A stretch of DNA of 7,776 bases from Dehalococcoidia bacterium (GCA_012271225.1 JAAXGS010000129.1:1-7776), one strand, 5' to 3'; shown: positions 1 to 6,213, counted from the stretch's first letter. The notes: generated from the sequence alone by a model not told the origin. Made by a program: numbers and translations.

Positions 1-68
1 AGAAGATCGAGGCGGCGGGCGGCGTCATCGACTCCCTGCCCAAGCCTGTCATTCACCGGCCCCGCTAA
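1..68 (+). CDS. rplO: Large ribosomal subunit protein uL15, C-terminal end (partial)
   Basis: Only the last 21 complete codons and the stop (TAA at 66-68) are inside the window; the gene begins upstream. The readable frame starts at base 3 and gives a peptide beginning KIEAAGGVIDSLPKP and ending in a basic tail, HRPR. The phrase 'K-I-E-A-A-G-G' followed by a hydrophobic/acidic stretch is typical of the L15 C-terminus, where it packs on 23S rRNA late in 50S assembly. Its place immediately before secY is the near-universal rplO-secY order of the spc operon, and this supports the call more than the short peptide does. The gap to secY is 18 nt, consistent with one transcript. Confidence is limited by the short visible part. 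Confidence 0.85.
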   Translation, partial: KIEAAGGVIDSLPKPVIHRPR

Positions 69-86
69 AGCGGAACGCATCAGACC

Positions 87-1424
87 ATGAGCTACTCATC
101 GACGACGCAGCGCCAGCAGCCGCGCCCGGCGCTGATCCAGGCCATGATCGATGCCTGGCATCAACCGGACCTGCGCCGCCGGTTGGTGTTCACGCTTGCC
201 ATTCTGGTGATCTTTCGCTTCATCGCGCACGTGCCCGTGCCGGGCGCGGACGTGGCGGCCCTGCGGCAGCTCTTTCAGAGCAACCAGTTGCTGGAACTCC
301 TTGATATCTTCAGCGGCGGCGCAATGCGGAATCTGTCCGTCGCCGCGATGGGTGTGTATCCCTATATCACCGCCAGCATCATCCTGCAGATCATGATTCC
401 GGTGATACCGCGCCTGCAGAACCTGGCGCGGGAGGGGGAGGCCGGCCGTCAGAAGATCAATCAGTACACCCACTGGATGACGGTCCCAATTGCGGCCGCG
501 TCCGCGTACGGCCAGCTTGTCTTTCTCAACCAGGCGGGCGTGCTGGGCGCGCTGTGGCCCTATCCGGGCGGGGCTTTCCTGGCAACACTGGCCATGATCG
601 TCAGCATGGCGGCGGGAACAATGCTGCTTGTGTGGCTTGGCGAGCTCATCACGGAGAGCGGAATCGGAAACGGCATCTCCGTCATCATCTTTGGCGGCAT
701 TGTCTCCGGGCTCCCCACGCTCCTTGGGCAGGGCGTGTTTGCCAACGACCCCATCGCACTGGCGCTGGTGGGCGTTGCCGGGCTTGCCGTGATCTACTTC
801 ATCGTCGTGTTTACAGAGGCGCAGCGCCGCGTTCCCGTGCAGTACGGACGCAGCGTGACGCAGCGCGGCCGCGTCTACCGGCAGAGCGGCTCCACCTTTG
901 TCCCGCTGCGTGTGAACTCCGCAGGCATGATTCCTCTGATCTTTGCGTTCTCCATTCTGATCTTCCCGCCAACCGTGGCAAGCTACTTCCAGCAGGCGGA
1001 CAACAACATCGTCGCCGGCCTTGGCGATTTCTTTGCCCGCAACCTGGGCCCGGAGTCGTTCATCTACTGGTTCCTGCTCTTCTGGCTGGTGGTCGCGTTC
1101 ACGTTCTTCTACACCATGGTGACGTTTCAGCAGCAGAATCTGGCGGAGAACTTACAGCGCAACGGGGGATTCATCCCCGGCATCCGTCCCGGCCCGCCAA
1201 CCCACACCTACCTGGTTCGCGTGTTGACCCGCATCACGTGGGGCGGCGCGGTCTTTCTGGGCATCGTCGCCGTCGTCCCGTTCTTCCTCTCATTGGCAAC
1301 GGGCGTGAATACGTTGACCATCTCAAGCACGGCGCTGCTCATCGTCGTTGCCGTGGTGCTGGACACGATGCGCCAGCTGCAGTCACAGCTTCTGATGCGT
1401 CAGTATGAGGGCTTCCTCCGTTAG
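87..1424 (+). CDS. secY: Preprotein translocase channel subunit SecY
   Basis: SecY forms the protein-conducting channel of the SecYEG translocon in the cytoplasmic membrane. The 445-residue product has the usual length and about ten hydrophobic segments (roughly residues 33-48, 85-104, 130-148, 162-184, 193-215, 226-243, 278-297, 325-347, 381-403 and 411-427). Family landmarks are visible: FSGGAMRNLSVAAMGVYPYI around the plug and TM2 (75-94), RRVPVQYGR in the fourth cytosolic loop (247-255), VNSAGMIPLIFA at TM7 (276-287), GGFIPGIRPG in the fifth cytosolic loop (360-369, contacts SecA and the ribosome), and the C-terminal MRQYEGFLR. Loop five has FQQQNLAENL where many bacteria have an Asn-Pro pair; I associate this with Chloroflexota. 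The ATG at 87 has only a weak purine stretch upstream. The ATG at 144 (MIDAWHQPDLRRR) resembles where many SecY proteins begin, so the first 19 residues are uncertain. Confidence 0.98.
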   Translation: MSYSSTTQRQQPRPALIQAMIDAWHQPDLRRRLVFTLAILVIFRFIAHVPVPGADVAALRQLFQSNQLLELLDIFSGGAMRNLSVAAMGVYPYITASIILQIMIPVIPRLQNLAREGEAGRQKINQYTHWMTVPIAAASAYGQLVFLNQAGVLGALWPYPGGAFLATLAMIVSMAAGTMLLVWLGELITESGIGNGISVIIFGGIVSGLPTLLGQGVFANDPIALALVGVAGLAVIYFIVVFTEAQRRVPVQYGRSVTQRGRVYRQSGSTFVPLRVNSAGMIPLIFAFSILIFPPTVASYFQQADNNIVAGLGDFFARNLGPESFIYWFLLFWLVVAFTFFYTMVTFQQQNLAENLQRNGGFIPGIRPGPPTHTYLVRVLTRITWGGAVFLGIVAVVPFFLSLATGVNTLTISSTALLIVVAVVLDTMRQLQSQLLMRQYEGFLR

Positions 1425-1491
1425 CGGGTGTTTCCGCAACAGTGGCTCCCAAACGCGTGACAGACCGGGCAGACACAGCGGGACATGCACT

Positions 1492-1497
1492 GAGGAG
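1492..1497 (+). promoter_or_regulatory. Ribosome binding site that fixes the adk start
   Basis: GAGGAG lies 9 nt before the ATG at 1507. It decides the adk start against an in-frame ATG at 1405, which lies inside the 3' end of secY and would add 34 residues ahead of the P-loop. Adenylate kinases normally begin within a few residues of the glycine-rich loop. Confidence 0.8.
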
Positions 1498-1506
1498 CCG
1501 TTAATA

Positions 1507-2160
1507 ATGCGCATCATTCTTCTTGGAGCGCCCGGCGCGGGAAAGGGCACACAGGCGGCGACACTGCATGAGCACTTGAACGCGCCGCACATCGCCACCG
1601 GTGATCTGTTCCGCGCAGCCCTCTCTGCGGGAACGCCGCTCGGCCTAGAGGCAAAGGGTTACATGGATCGCGGTGAACTGGTGCCGGACGATGTCACCGT
1701 GCGCATGCTGCTGGAGCGCATCTCACAGCCGGACGCATCGGGCGGCTATATTCTGGACGGCTTCCCCCGCAGCCTGGCGCAGGCGCACGCGCTGGATGAG
1801 GCGCTGCGCGCGCGCAACGAGACAATCGACCGCGTTCTGCTTGTCGACGTTTCTGAAGAGGAGCTTGTCCGCCGGCTGAGCGGGCGCTGGATCTGCCGCG
1901 CCTGCCAGACTCCGTATCACGCTATCAGCAACCCTCCGCGCGCGGAGGGCGTCTGCGACGCGGACGGCGGAGAACTCTATCAGCGGGACGACGATACGCT
2001 GGAGACCGTCAGAAACCGGCTGGGGGTGTACCGGGATCAGACCGCCCCGCTCATCGACCACTACACCGAACAGCGAGTTCTTGCGCGGATCAACGGCGAG
2101 CAGGAGATCGATAGCGTTCGTGCGGACCTGCTGGCGGCGCTGACGCAGTCCCACGGATAG
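1507..2160 (+). CDS. adk: Adenylate kinase, long form with Cys3-Asp zinc lid
   Basis: Adenylate kinase interconverts ATP + AMP and 2 ADP in the cytosol, balancing adenylate pools. The 217-residue product starts at once with the nucleotide-binding P-loop GAPGAGKGT (7-15). It continues with the AMP-binding segment TGDLFRAAL (31-39), the DGFPRS motif (84-89), RLSGRWIC at the lid entry (123-130), and QRDDD (159-163). The lid carries C130, C133 and C150, with Asp153 in the fourth ligand position (CDADGG). This matches the Cys3-Asp structural zinc site known from Bacillus subtilis Adk rather than the four-Cys type or the zinc-free Gram-negative lid. It is preceded by a good ribosome binding site and followed 10 nt later by map. 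The 82-nt gap after secY shows no clear promoter. The secY-adk-map arrangement is common in Gram-positive bacteria and Chloroflexota. Confidence 0.98.
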   Translation: MRIILLGAPGAGKGTQAATLHEHLNAPHIATGDLFRAALSAGTPLGLEAKGYMDRGELVPDDVTVRMLLERISQPDASGGYILDGFPRSLAQAHALDEALRARNETIDRVLLVDVSEEELVRRLSGRWICRACQTPYHAISNPPRAEGVCDADGGELYQRDDDTLETVRNRLGVYRDQTAPLIDHYTEQRVLARINGEQEIDSVRADLLAALTQSHG

Positions 2161-2170
2161 CAGACTGTCC

Positions 2171-2980
2171 ATGACCTCCGACTCCAAGACCCCCCGCGCG
2201 CCAACAATCAAGTCGGCGCGCGAAATCGATCTCATGCGCAGGGCCGGCCATATCGTCGCGGATGTGTTGAGCGTGCTGCGGGACGCGGCCAGGCCGGGCG
2301 TCACCACGCAGGAACTGGATATGATTGCTGAACGGGAAATCCGCAGCAGGGGCGGCGTCCCGTCCTTCCTGGGGTATCTGGACTACCCGGCGCATATCTG
2401 CGCATCACTCAATGAGGAGATCGTGCACGGGATTCCCGGGCCCCGCGCCATTGCGGACGGCGATATCCTCTCCATTGATTGCGGGGCGATCTATGAGGGC
2501 TACCACGGAGATTCCGCCATCACGATCGCGATCGGGAACGTTCCAAAGGATGCGCTGGATTTGATTGAGGACACGCGCCTGTCAATGGTGGCCTGCATCG
2601 ACGCGGCGCGGGTCGGCAACAAGCTCATAGACCTGACGAAGGCCATCCGGGATTACGCCCAACCGCGCGGATACGGCATCATTCGACAATATGGCGGCCA
2701 CGGCATCGGCACGGCCATGCACGAGGAGCCGTGGATAGCGAACAACCTTGCGGATTTTGACAGTCCGGAGCGGCGCTCGCTCCGAGGGTTTCGCCTGCGG
2801 CCGGGGATGACGGTGGCTCTGGAGCCAATGTTGACGCTGGGAGGTTGGCAGACATACGTGGGCGATGACGAGTGGACGGTGTTCACACAGGACGGGAGCC
2901 TGTCCGCCCATTGGGAGCACACAATCGTTGTGACGGAGGATGGGCCGGAGGTGCTGACAAGCCGCACAGGGCAGCCCTGA
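2171..2980 (+). CDS. map: Methionine aminopeptidase, type I
   Basis: This dinuclear metalloenzyme removes the initiator methionine from nascent proteins at the ribosome exit. The 269-residue protein begins with a short polar leader and then the family start IKSAREIDLMRRAG (13-26). The five metal ligands are all in place: D103 (SIDCGA), D114 (YHGDSAIT), H177 (GGHGIGTAMHEEP), E218 (ALEPML) and E249 (AHWEHTIVVTEDG). H87 in NEEIVHGIPG is the conserved substrate-pocket histidine. Between HEEP and the LRPGM motif the segment (about 188-208) is some eight residues longer than I recall for E. coli Map; this is a loop and looks harmless. The start lies only 10 nt after the adk stop, with no strong Shine-Dalgarno sequence (GGAT at 2155-2158 at best). 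Translational coupling to adk is therefore likely. Confidence 0.97.
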   Translation: MTSDSKTPRAPTIKSAREIDLMRRAGHIVADVLSVLRDAARPGVTTQELDMIAEREIRSRGGVPSFLGYLDYPAHICASLNEEIVHGIPGPRAIADGDILSIDCGAIYEGYHGDSAITIAIGNVPKDALDLIEDTRLSMVACIDAARVGNKLIDLTKAIRDYAQPRGYGIIRQYGGHGIGTAMHEEPWIANNLADFDSPERRSLRGFRLRPGMTVALEPMLTLGGWQTYVGDDEWTVFTQDGSLSAHWEHTIVVTEDGPEVLTSRTGQP

Positions 2981-3002
2981 TGTGGCGGCGGCGCTCCCGT
3001 TG

Positions 3003-3011
3003 TGGCATACT
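3003..3011 (+). promoter_or_regulatory. Possible extended -10 promoter element upstream of infA
   Basis: In the 66-nt gap between map and infA, TGGCATACT resembles an extended -10 box (TG, one base, then CATACT, which matches TATAAT at four of six positions). The matching -35 region at a 17-nt spacing (about 2983-2988, TGGCGG) is poor. If real, transcription would start near 3018 and give infA a leader of about 30 nt. This is a weak pattern match in GC-rich DNA; its main support is that it sits in one of the longer gaps and before the translation-factor and ribosomal protein block. Confidence 0.22.
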
Positions 3012-3046
3012 GGTAGTTCGCGCGGCTCTACAGCGCAGAGAAAGGC

Positions 3047-3274
3047 ATGACGCAAAAGAACAAAAAGGAAACGATTGAGGTTGAGGGCACCGTGCGGGAG
3101 GCCCTCCCCAACGGAATGTTTCGCGTCGACCTGCCGAACGAGCATCAGGTTCTCGCGCACGCATCCGGAAAGATCAGGCTCAATTTCATCCGCATCCTGC
3201 CGGGAGACCGGGTGTTGGTTGAGCTTTCGCCGTATGACCTGAAGCGCGGGCGCGTCACGTATCGATTCCGGTAA
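3047..3274 (+). CDS. infA: Translation initiation factor IF-1
   Basis: IF-1 binds the 30S A site during initiation and works with IF-2 and IF-3. The 75-residue product is a single S1-type OB-fold domain. It contains EVEGTVREALPNGMFRV (11-27), VLAHASGKIRLNFIRILPGD (35-54) and the closing VELSPYDLKRGRVTYRFR (58-75), which is near the bacterial consensus. A basic, polar N-terminus (TQKNKKE) precedes the fold. A purine stretch, AGAGAAAGG (3037-3045), lies directly before the ATG; its AGAG portion is at usable spacing. The gene is followed 37 nt later by rpmJ, the usual infA-rpmJ-rpsM-rpsK order of Gram-positive and Chloroflexota genomes. Confidence 0.98.
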   Translation: MTQKNKKETIEVEGTVREALPNGMFRVDLPNEHQVLAHASGKIRLNFIRILPGDRVLVELSPYDLKRGRVTYRFR

Positions 3275-3311
3275 AGCAAAAGCGCGCAGTGGCAGAGGAC
3301 GACACATCGAG

Positions 3312-3425
3312 ATGAAGGTATCCGCCTCCGTCAAGGTCCGGTGCAACAAGTGCCGCATCATCCGCCGGCATCGGCGGCTGATGGTCATCTGCGCGAATCC
3401 CAAACACAAGCAGCGGCAGGGCTGA
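3312..3425 (+). CDS. rpmJ: Large ribosomal subunit protein bL36, zinc-binding form
   Basis: This 37-residue gene encodes the smallest protein of the 50S subunit, which binds 23S rRNA near the L7/L12 stalk base. The product starts MKVSASVKVRCNKCRIIRRH and ends PKHKQRQG. The zinc knuckle is complete: C11, C14, C27 and H32 in C-x2-C-x12-C-x4-H spacing. The organism therefore has at least one zinc-containing copy; zinc-independent L36 paralogues lack these cysteines. AGAGGA at 3294-3299 lies 12 nt upstream of the ATG, at the long end of useful spacing. The gene sits 37 nt after infA and 18 nt before rpsM. Its length is normal. Confidence 0.97.
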   Translation: MKVSASVKVRCNKCRIIRRHRRLMVICANPKHKQRQG

Positions 3426-3443
3426 ACAGGGCAGGACAGGGTC

Positions 3444-3827
3444 ATGGTGCGAATTGCCGGCGCGGATATTCCGGACAACAAGAAGATCGCCTTTTCCCTG
3501 CGCTATATCTACGGTGTTGGGCCGCGCCGCGCAGAGGAAATCGTCGAGAGTTCCGGCATCGACCCGAACCGCCGCGTGCATGAACTGACGGAACAGGAAA
3601 TGGCGCGGCTCCGCGAGGCGATAGACCGCGGCGGCTACCTGATTGAGGGCGATCTGCGGCGAGAGATCGCCATGAACATCCGCCGACTGATAGAGATTGG
3701 CAGTTACCGCGGCACCAGGCATCGACAGGGGCTGCCGGTCCGCGGGCAGCGCACCAGGACCAATGCGCGCTCCCGCAAGGGCCGCAAGCGCACAGTCGCG
3801 GGCAGACGCCGGGTGGCGCGCAAGTAA
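3444..3827 (+). CDS. rpsM: Small ribosomal subunit protein uS13
   Basis: S13 sits in the head of the 30S subunit, contacts the P-site tRNA and forms intersubunit bridges. The 127-residue product starts with the family signature MVRIAGADIPDNKKI and carries YIYGVGPRRAEEI (21-33), the helix-two-turn-helix core. The late motif GSYRGTRHRQGLPVRGQRT (86-104) is followed by TNARSRKG (106-113) and a strongly basic tail that reaches toward tRNA. A GGACAGG ribosome binding site (3434-3440) precedes the ATG. It follows rpmJ by 18 nt and is separated from rpsK by an unusually long 86-nt gap. In E. coli this gene heads the S4-regulated alpha operon; no comparable pseudoknot leader could be identified by eye here. 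Confidence 0.98.
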   Translation: MVRIAGADIPDNKKIAFSLRYIYGVGPRRAEEIVESSGIDPNRRVHELTEQEMARLREAIDRGGYLIEGDLRREIAMNIRRLIEIGSYRGTRHRQGLPVRGQRTRTNARSRKGRKRTVAGRRRVARK

Positions 3828-3913
3828 CCCACGGCCGGTCAGGAGCGCGGGGAGAGAGCCAACGCCAATGGCGCGAGGCGTCACCCGCCCGCCCGGAAGG
3901 AGCAGCATCACGC
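3828..3913 (+). other. 86-nt rpsM-rpsK spacer with small inverted repeat
   Basis: This is the longest gap within the S13-S11-S4-alpha block. It contains a short inverted repeat, CGCC-AAT-GGCG (3863-3873), too small and without a following T-run to be an intrinsic terminator. A second purine-rich stretch, GGGGAGAGAG (about 3848-3857), precedes an ATG at 3868 that opens a 44-codon frame overlapping the start of rpsK out of phase. The rpsK ribosome binding site AAGGAG (3897-3902) ends the spacer. I see no convincing promoter. Confidence 0.4.
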
Positions 3914-4306
3914 ATGGCGAGACGAGGAAGACAGCGGGTACGCCGAAGGGAACGCAAGTCCGTCCCCTATGGGCGGGCGTACATCTACGCCACGTTCAAT
4001 AACACAACCGTCACGCTGACGGATCCGGTGGGGAACGTGATTGCGGCCGGGAGCGGCGGCACCGTTGGATTCCGTGGATCGCGCAAGGGCACGGCGTTTG
4101 CGGCGCAGCGCGCGGCAGAGGACACGGCCCGCCGGGGCATGGAGCATGGCCTGCAGCATGTTGAAGTGCGCGTCAAGGGGCCCGGCAGCGGGCGTGAGGC
4201 CGCCATCCGATCCCTGCAGGCCACGGGGCTTGTTGTGACGGCCATCCGGGATACCACGCCGATTCCGCACAACGGGTGCCGCCCGCGAAAGCGCCGCCGC
4301 GTCTAG
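3914..4306 (+). CDS. rpsK: Small ribosomal subunit protein uS11
   Basis: S11 lines the 30S platform next to the mRNA exit and the Shine-Dalgarno helix. The 130-residue product has a basic N-terminal extension (MARRGRQRVRRRERK). The conserved core follows: AYIYATFNNTTVTLTDPVGN (22-41), the SRKGTAFAAQRAAED segment (56-70), KGPGSGREAAIRSL (88-101), and the C-terminal HNGCRPRKRRRV (119-130), which is close to invariant in bacteria. AAGGAG lies 11 nt before the ATG. It is followed 19 nt later by rpsD. Length and motifs are normal. Confidence 0.98.
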   Translation: MARRGRQRVRRRERKSVPYGRAYIYATFNNTTVTLTDPVGNVIAAGSGGTVGFRGSRKGTAFAAQRAAEDTARRGMEHGLQHVEVRVKGPGSGREAAIRSLQATGLVVTAIRDTTPIPHNGCRPRKRRRV

Positions 4307-4325
4307 GCAGGAGGAATACGTCCGC

Positions 4326-4961
4326 ATGGCTCGATACACGGGGCCGGTCTGCCGACTGTGCCGTCGGCAAGGAATCAAGCTCTTTCTCAAGGGTGAGCGC
4401 TGCTACACGCCCAAGTGCGCGATTGAGCGGCGGCGCAGCACGCCTGGGGAATCCGCAACGGGCAATCGACGCCGGCGCCGTCTCTCTGAATGGGGCGTTC
4501 ACCTCAAGGAAAAGCAGAAGGCGCGGCACGTGTACGGCGTCCTTGAGCGGCAGTTCCGCCGCCACTACGCCGTCGCCGTCCGACAGCGCGGCGCAACCGG
4601 AGAAAACCTGCTGAAAATCCTTGAGACGCGCCTGGACAACGTTGTCTATCGCCTCGGTTGGGCCAACTCACGAAAGGAAGCCCGACAGATCGTCTCTCAC
4701 GGCCATCTGGCCATCAATGGACGCCGCGCTCGCACGCCGTCAATCAACGTCAGGGAGGGCGCGGAAATCACATGGGTGCCCAGTTCCACCTCGACAACGC
4801 AATATGAAATCGTTCAGTACCAGGCGCAGCGGCGCACCCCGCCGGGCTGGCTGCAGATGGACCCGCGCAACATGATTGGCCGGATTCTTCGACAGCCGGA
4901 ACGCGCCGACATGGACATCCGTATCGACGACCGTTTGATCGTTGAGTTCTATTCACGATAG
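4326..4961 (+). CDS. rpsD: Small ribosomal subunit protein uS4, zinc-binding form
   Basis: S4 is a primary 16S rRNA-binding protein that nucleates 30S body assembly and helps decoding accuracy; in several bacteria it also represses its own operon. The 211-residue product has four cysteines at 9, 12, 26 and 31, the spacing of the zinc-binding S4 of Thermus. It then has the helical rRNA-binding region and an S4 RNA-binding domain (about 102-165) beginning RLDNVVYRLGWANSRKEARQ. The C-terminal segment DIRIDDRLIVEFYSR is typical. A strong AGGAGGAA (4309-4316) ribosome binding site lies upstream of the ATG. The next gene, rpoA, begins 55 nt downstream. Keeping rpsD between rpsK and rpoA, as here, makes S4 feedback on the block possible, but no S4-binding leader was recognised. 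Confidence 0.98.
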   Translation: MARYTGPVCRLCRRQGIKLFLKGERCYTPKCAIERRRSTPGESATGNRRRRRLSEWGVHLKEKQKARHVYGVLERQFRRHYAVAVRQRGATGENLLKILETRLDNVVYRLGWANSRKEARQIVSHGHLAINGRRARTPSINVREGAEITWVPSSTSTTQYEIVQYQAQRRTPPGWLQMDPRNMIGRILRQPERADMDIRIDDRLIVEFYSR

Positions 4962-5002
4962 AGATTCGGCAGAAGCGCGCTGGATACAGGAACCCGCACG
5001 AC

Positions 5003-5009
5003 AGGGAGG
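5003..5009 (+). promoter_or_regulatory. Ribosome binding site that supports the TTG start of rpoA
   Basis: AGGGAGG, a strong Shine-Dalgarno match, ends 7 nt before TTG at 5017. A second in-frame TTG at 5023 would have 13-nt spacing. No in-frame ATG occurs before residue 86, which lies inside the conserved N-terminal domain, so a TTG start is required here or very close by. Confidence 0.8.
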
Positions 5010-5016
5010 CTAATCC

Positions 5017-6210
5017 TTGACCTTGACGACAGAGTCAGACATCTACACGGAGCTGGACATCAGCAGCCTTGCGCCGGAGATCACGACTGACAGGGCGACG
5101 GAGTCCTATGGGCGGTTCATTATTGAGCCGCTCTCCCAGGGATTCGGCGTCACGTTGGGCAATGCCATTCGCCGGGTGCTCCTGAACTCACTGCCCGGCG
5201 TCGCAATCACCGCCGTCCGCATTGAGGGCGTGCAGCATGAGTACTCCACCCTTCCCCACATCCGTGAGGATATGGTCGATTTCCTGCTGAACGTCAAGGA
5301 CATCCGCATACAGTCCCTCACCGGCCGCGGAGGCGCAATCAGGCTCGACATCGGCGGCCGCGAGGGGCCCATCACCGCCGGCGATATCCAGCGCCACGCG
5401 GATTACACCATCGTCAACCCGGACCTGGTTCTGCTGAACGCGGACAGCCCGGACGCAAGCATCTCCATGGAGTTCATCGTTGAACAGGGAACCGGTTTCC
5501 GCATGGCGGAGACGCAGGCGGACGGCCCCATCGGCCTGCTGCCAGTGGACGCGATCTTCACCCCCATTCGCCGCGCGAACTTTGAGGTTGAGGCGACGCG
5601 CGTCGGCCAGGTGACGGACTACGACAAACTCATTCTGGAGGTCTGGACGGACGGAACCATCACGCCGGAGCAGGCGGTGCGGGACGGAACGCAGATCATT
5701 ATCAACCAGTTGGCGCCGTTCGCCGCGCTGAGCACGACCGGGGCGGAGACGGTCGGGGTGAGCGTGCCGGAATCCCTCGCCTCTGTCACGGTGGAGGCCA
5801 TGCAGCTCTCCACGCGGACTCGCAACAGCCTGCGGCGAGGCAACCTCGCCACCGTTGGCCATGTCCTGGAACGCTCCGTGCAGCAGTTGCTTGAACTCAA
5901 GAACTTTGGCGAGCAGTCTCTGAATGAGTTGATCGAGCGTCTGCGGGAATTCGGCGTGCCGGTGCCGGAGGATGACGGGGATCGCGCATGGCGGCAGGTT
6001 GCGCTGGCGACCCTTCTCCCCGCCGGCGGCGATGCCACGCCGCCGGGGGACTCCGCAGAACGGCAGGAGACGGCCGATGAGCCGTCCGGCCAGCCGGTCG
6101 TCTATTCCATGGCGCCGGATCAGGAAACGCGGGAGGTTGATCTGACGCACTACTCACGGCGCTCATTCGCTCCGGACGATGACGAGCCGGACACCGAGGA
6201 CCAGGGTTAG
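5017..6210 (+). CDS. rpoA: DNA-directed RNA polymerase subunit alpha with long C-terminal tail
   Basis: The alpha dimer scaffolds assembly of beta and beta' and, through its C-terminal domain, reads UP elements and activators. The 397-residue product starts at TTG. The N-terminal domain (about 25-235) contains GFGVTLGNAIRRVLLNSLPG (42-61), the dimer/beta contact region, and HEYSTLPHIREDMVDFLLNVK (74-94). A Ser/Thr/Ala-rich linker (about 236-256) leads to the C-terminal domain (257-314): LSTRTRNSLRRG (264-275) keeps R267 and N270, matching the DNA-contacting R265 and N268 of E. coli, and LKNFGEQSLNELIERL (294-309) matches the second helix-hairpin-helix part. Usual bacterial alphas have about 310-340 residues; here some 80 acidic, Pro/Gly-rich residues (about 316-397) follow, ending DDDEPDTEDQG. 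The reading frame is open throughout and rplQ starts 3 nt after the stop, so the tail is not an obvious frameshift product. Confidence 0.97.
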   Translation: MTLTTESDIYTELDISSLAPEITTDRATESYGRFIIEPLSQGFGVTLGNAIRRVLLNSLPGVAITAVRIEGVQHEYSTLPHIREDMVDFLLNVKDIRIQSLTGRGGAIRLDIGGREGPITAGDIQRHADYTIVNPDLVLLNADSPDASISMEFIVEQGTGFRMAETQADGPIGLLPVDAIFTPIRRANFEVEATRVGQVTDYDKLILEVWTDGTITPEQAVRDGTQIIINQLAPFAALSTTGAETVGVSVPESLASVTVEAMQLSTRTRNSLRRGNLATVGHVLERSVQQLLELKNFGEQSLNELIERLREFGVPVPEDDGDRAWRQVALATLLPAGGDATPPGDSAERQETADEPSGQPVVYSMAPDQETREVDLTHYSRRSFAPDDDEPDTEDQG

Positions 6211-6213
6211 CAG

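Noticed and set aside
554..1408. Plus-strand open frame of about 284 codons overlapping secY in another frame
   Set aside because: The peptide is Arg/His/Gly/Ala-rich without motifs; secY in its own frame matches the family throughout.
1405..1506. Upstream extension of adk from an ATG at 1405
   Set aside because: It would overlap the end of secY and add 34 residues before the P-loop; the GAGGAG site correctly spaced for 1507 and the family start position argue for 1507.
2582..3481. Minus-strand open frame of about 300 codons spanning map, infA and rpmJ
   Set aside because: It runs antisense to three real genes and their spacers; the peptide is a Cys/His/Arg/Leu-rich mixture with no domain, typical of antisense GC-rich DNA.
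4962..5016. Possible promoter in the rpsD-rpoA gap (GGATACAGG near 4982-4990)
   Set aside because: The -10 resemblance is only three of six bases and no -35 partner is seen; the strong feature in this gap is the ribosome binding site.
5188..6150. Long open frame of about 320 codons on the minus strand opposite rpoA
   Set aside because: It lies entirely opposite a clearly conserved gene, has no recognisable family motif and its composition follows from the GC-rich codon pattern of rpoA.
5962..6210. Frameshift as the source of the RpoA tail
   Set aside because: The alphaCTD is complete before the tail, the frame is open with normal GC-rich codon use, and rplQ follows at the conserved close spacing, so an indel is not the simplest explanation.
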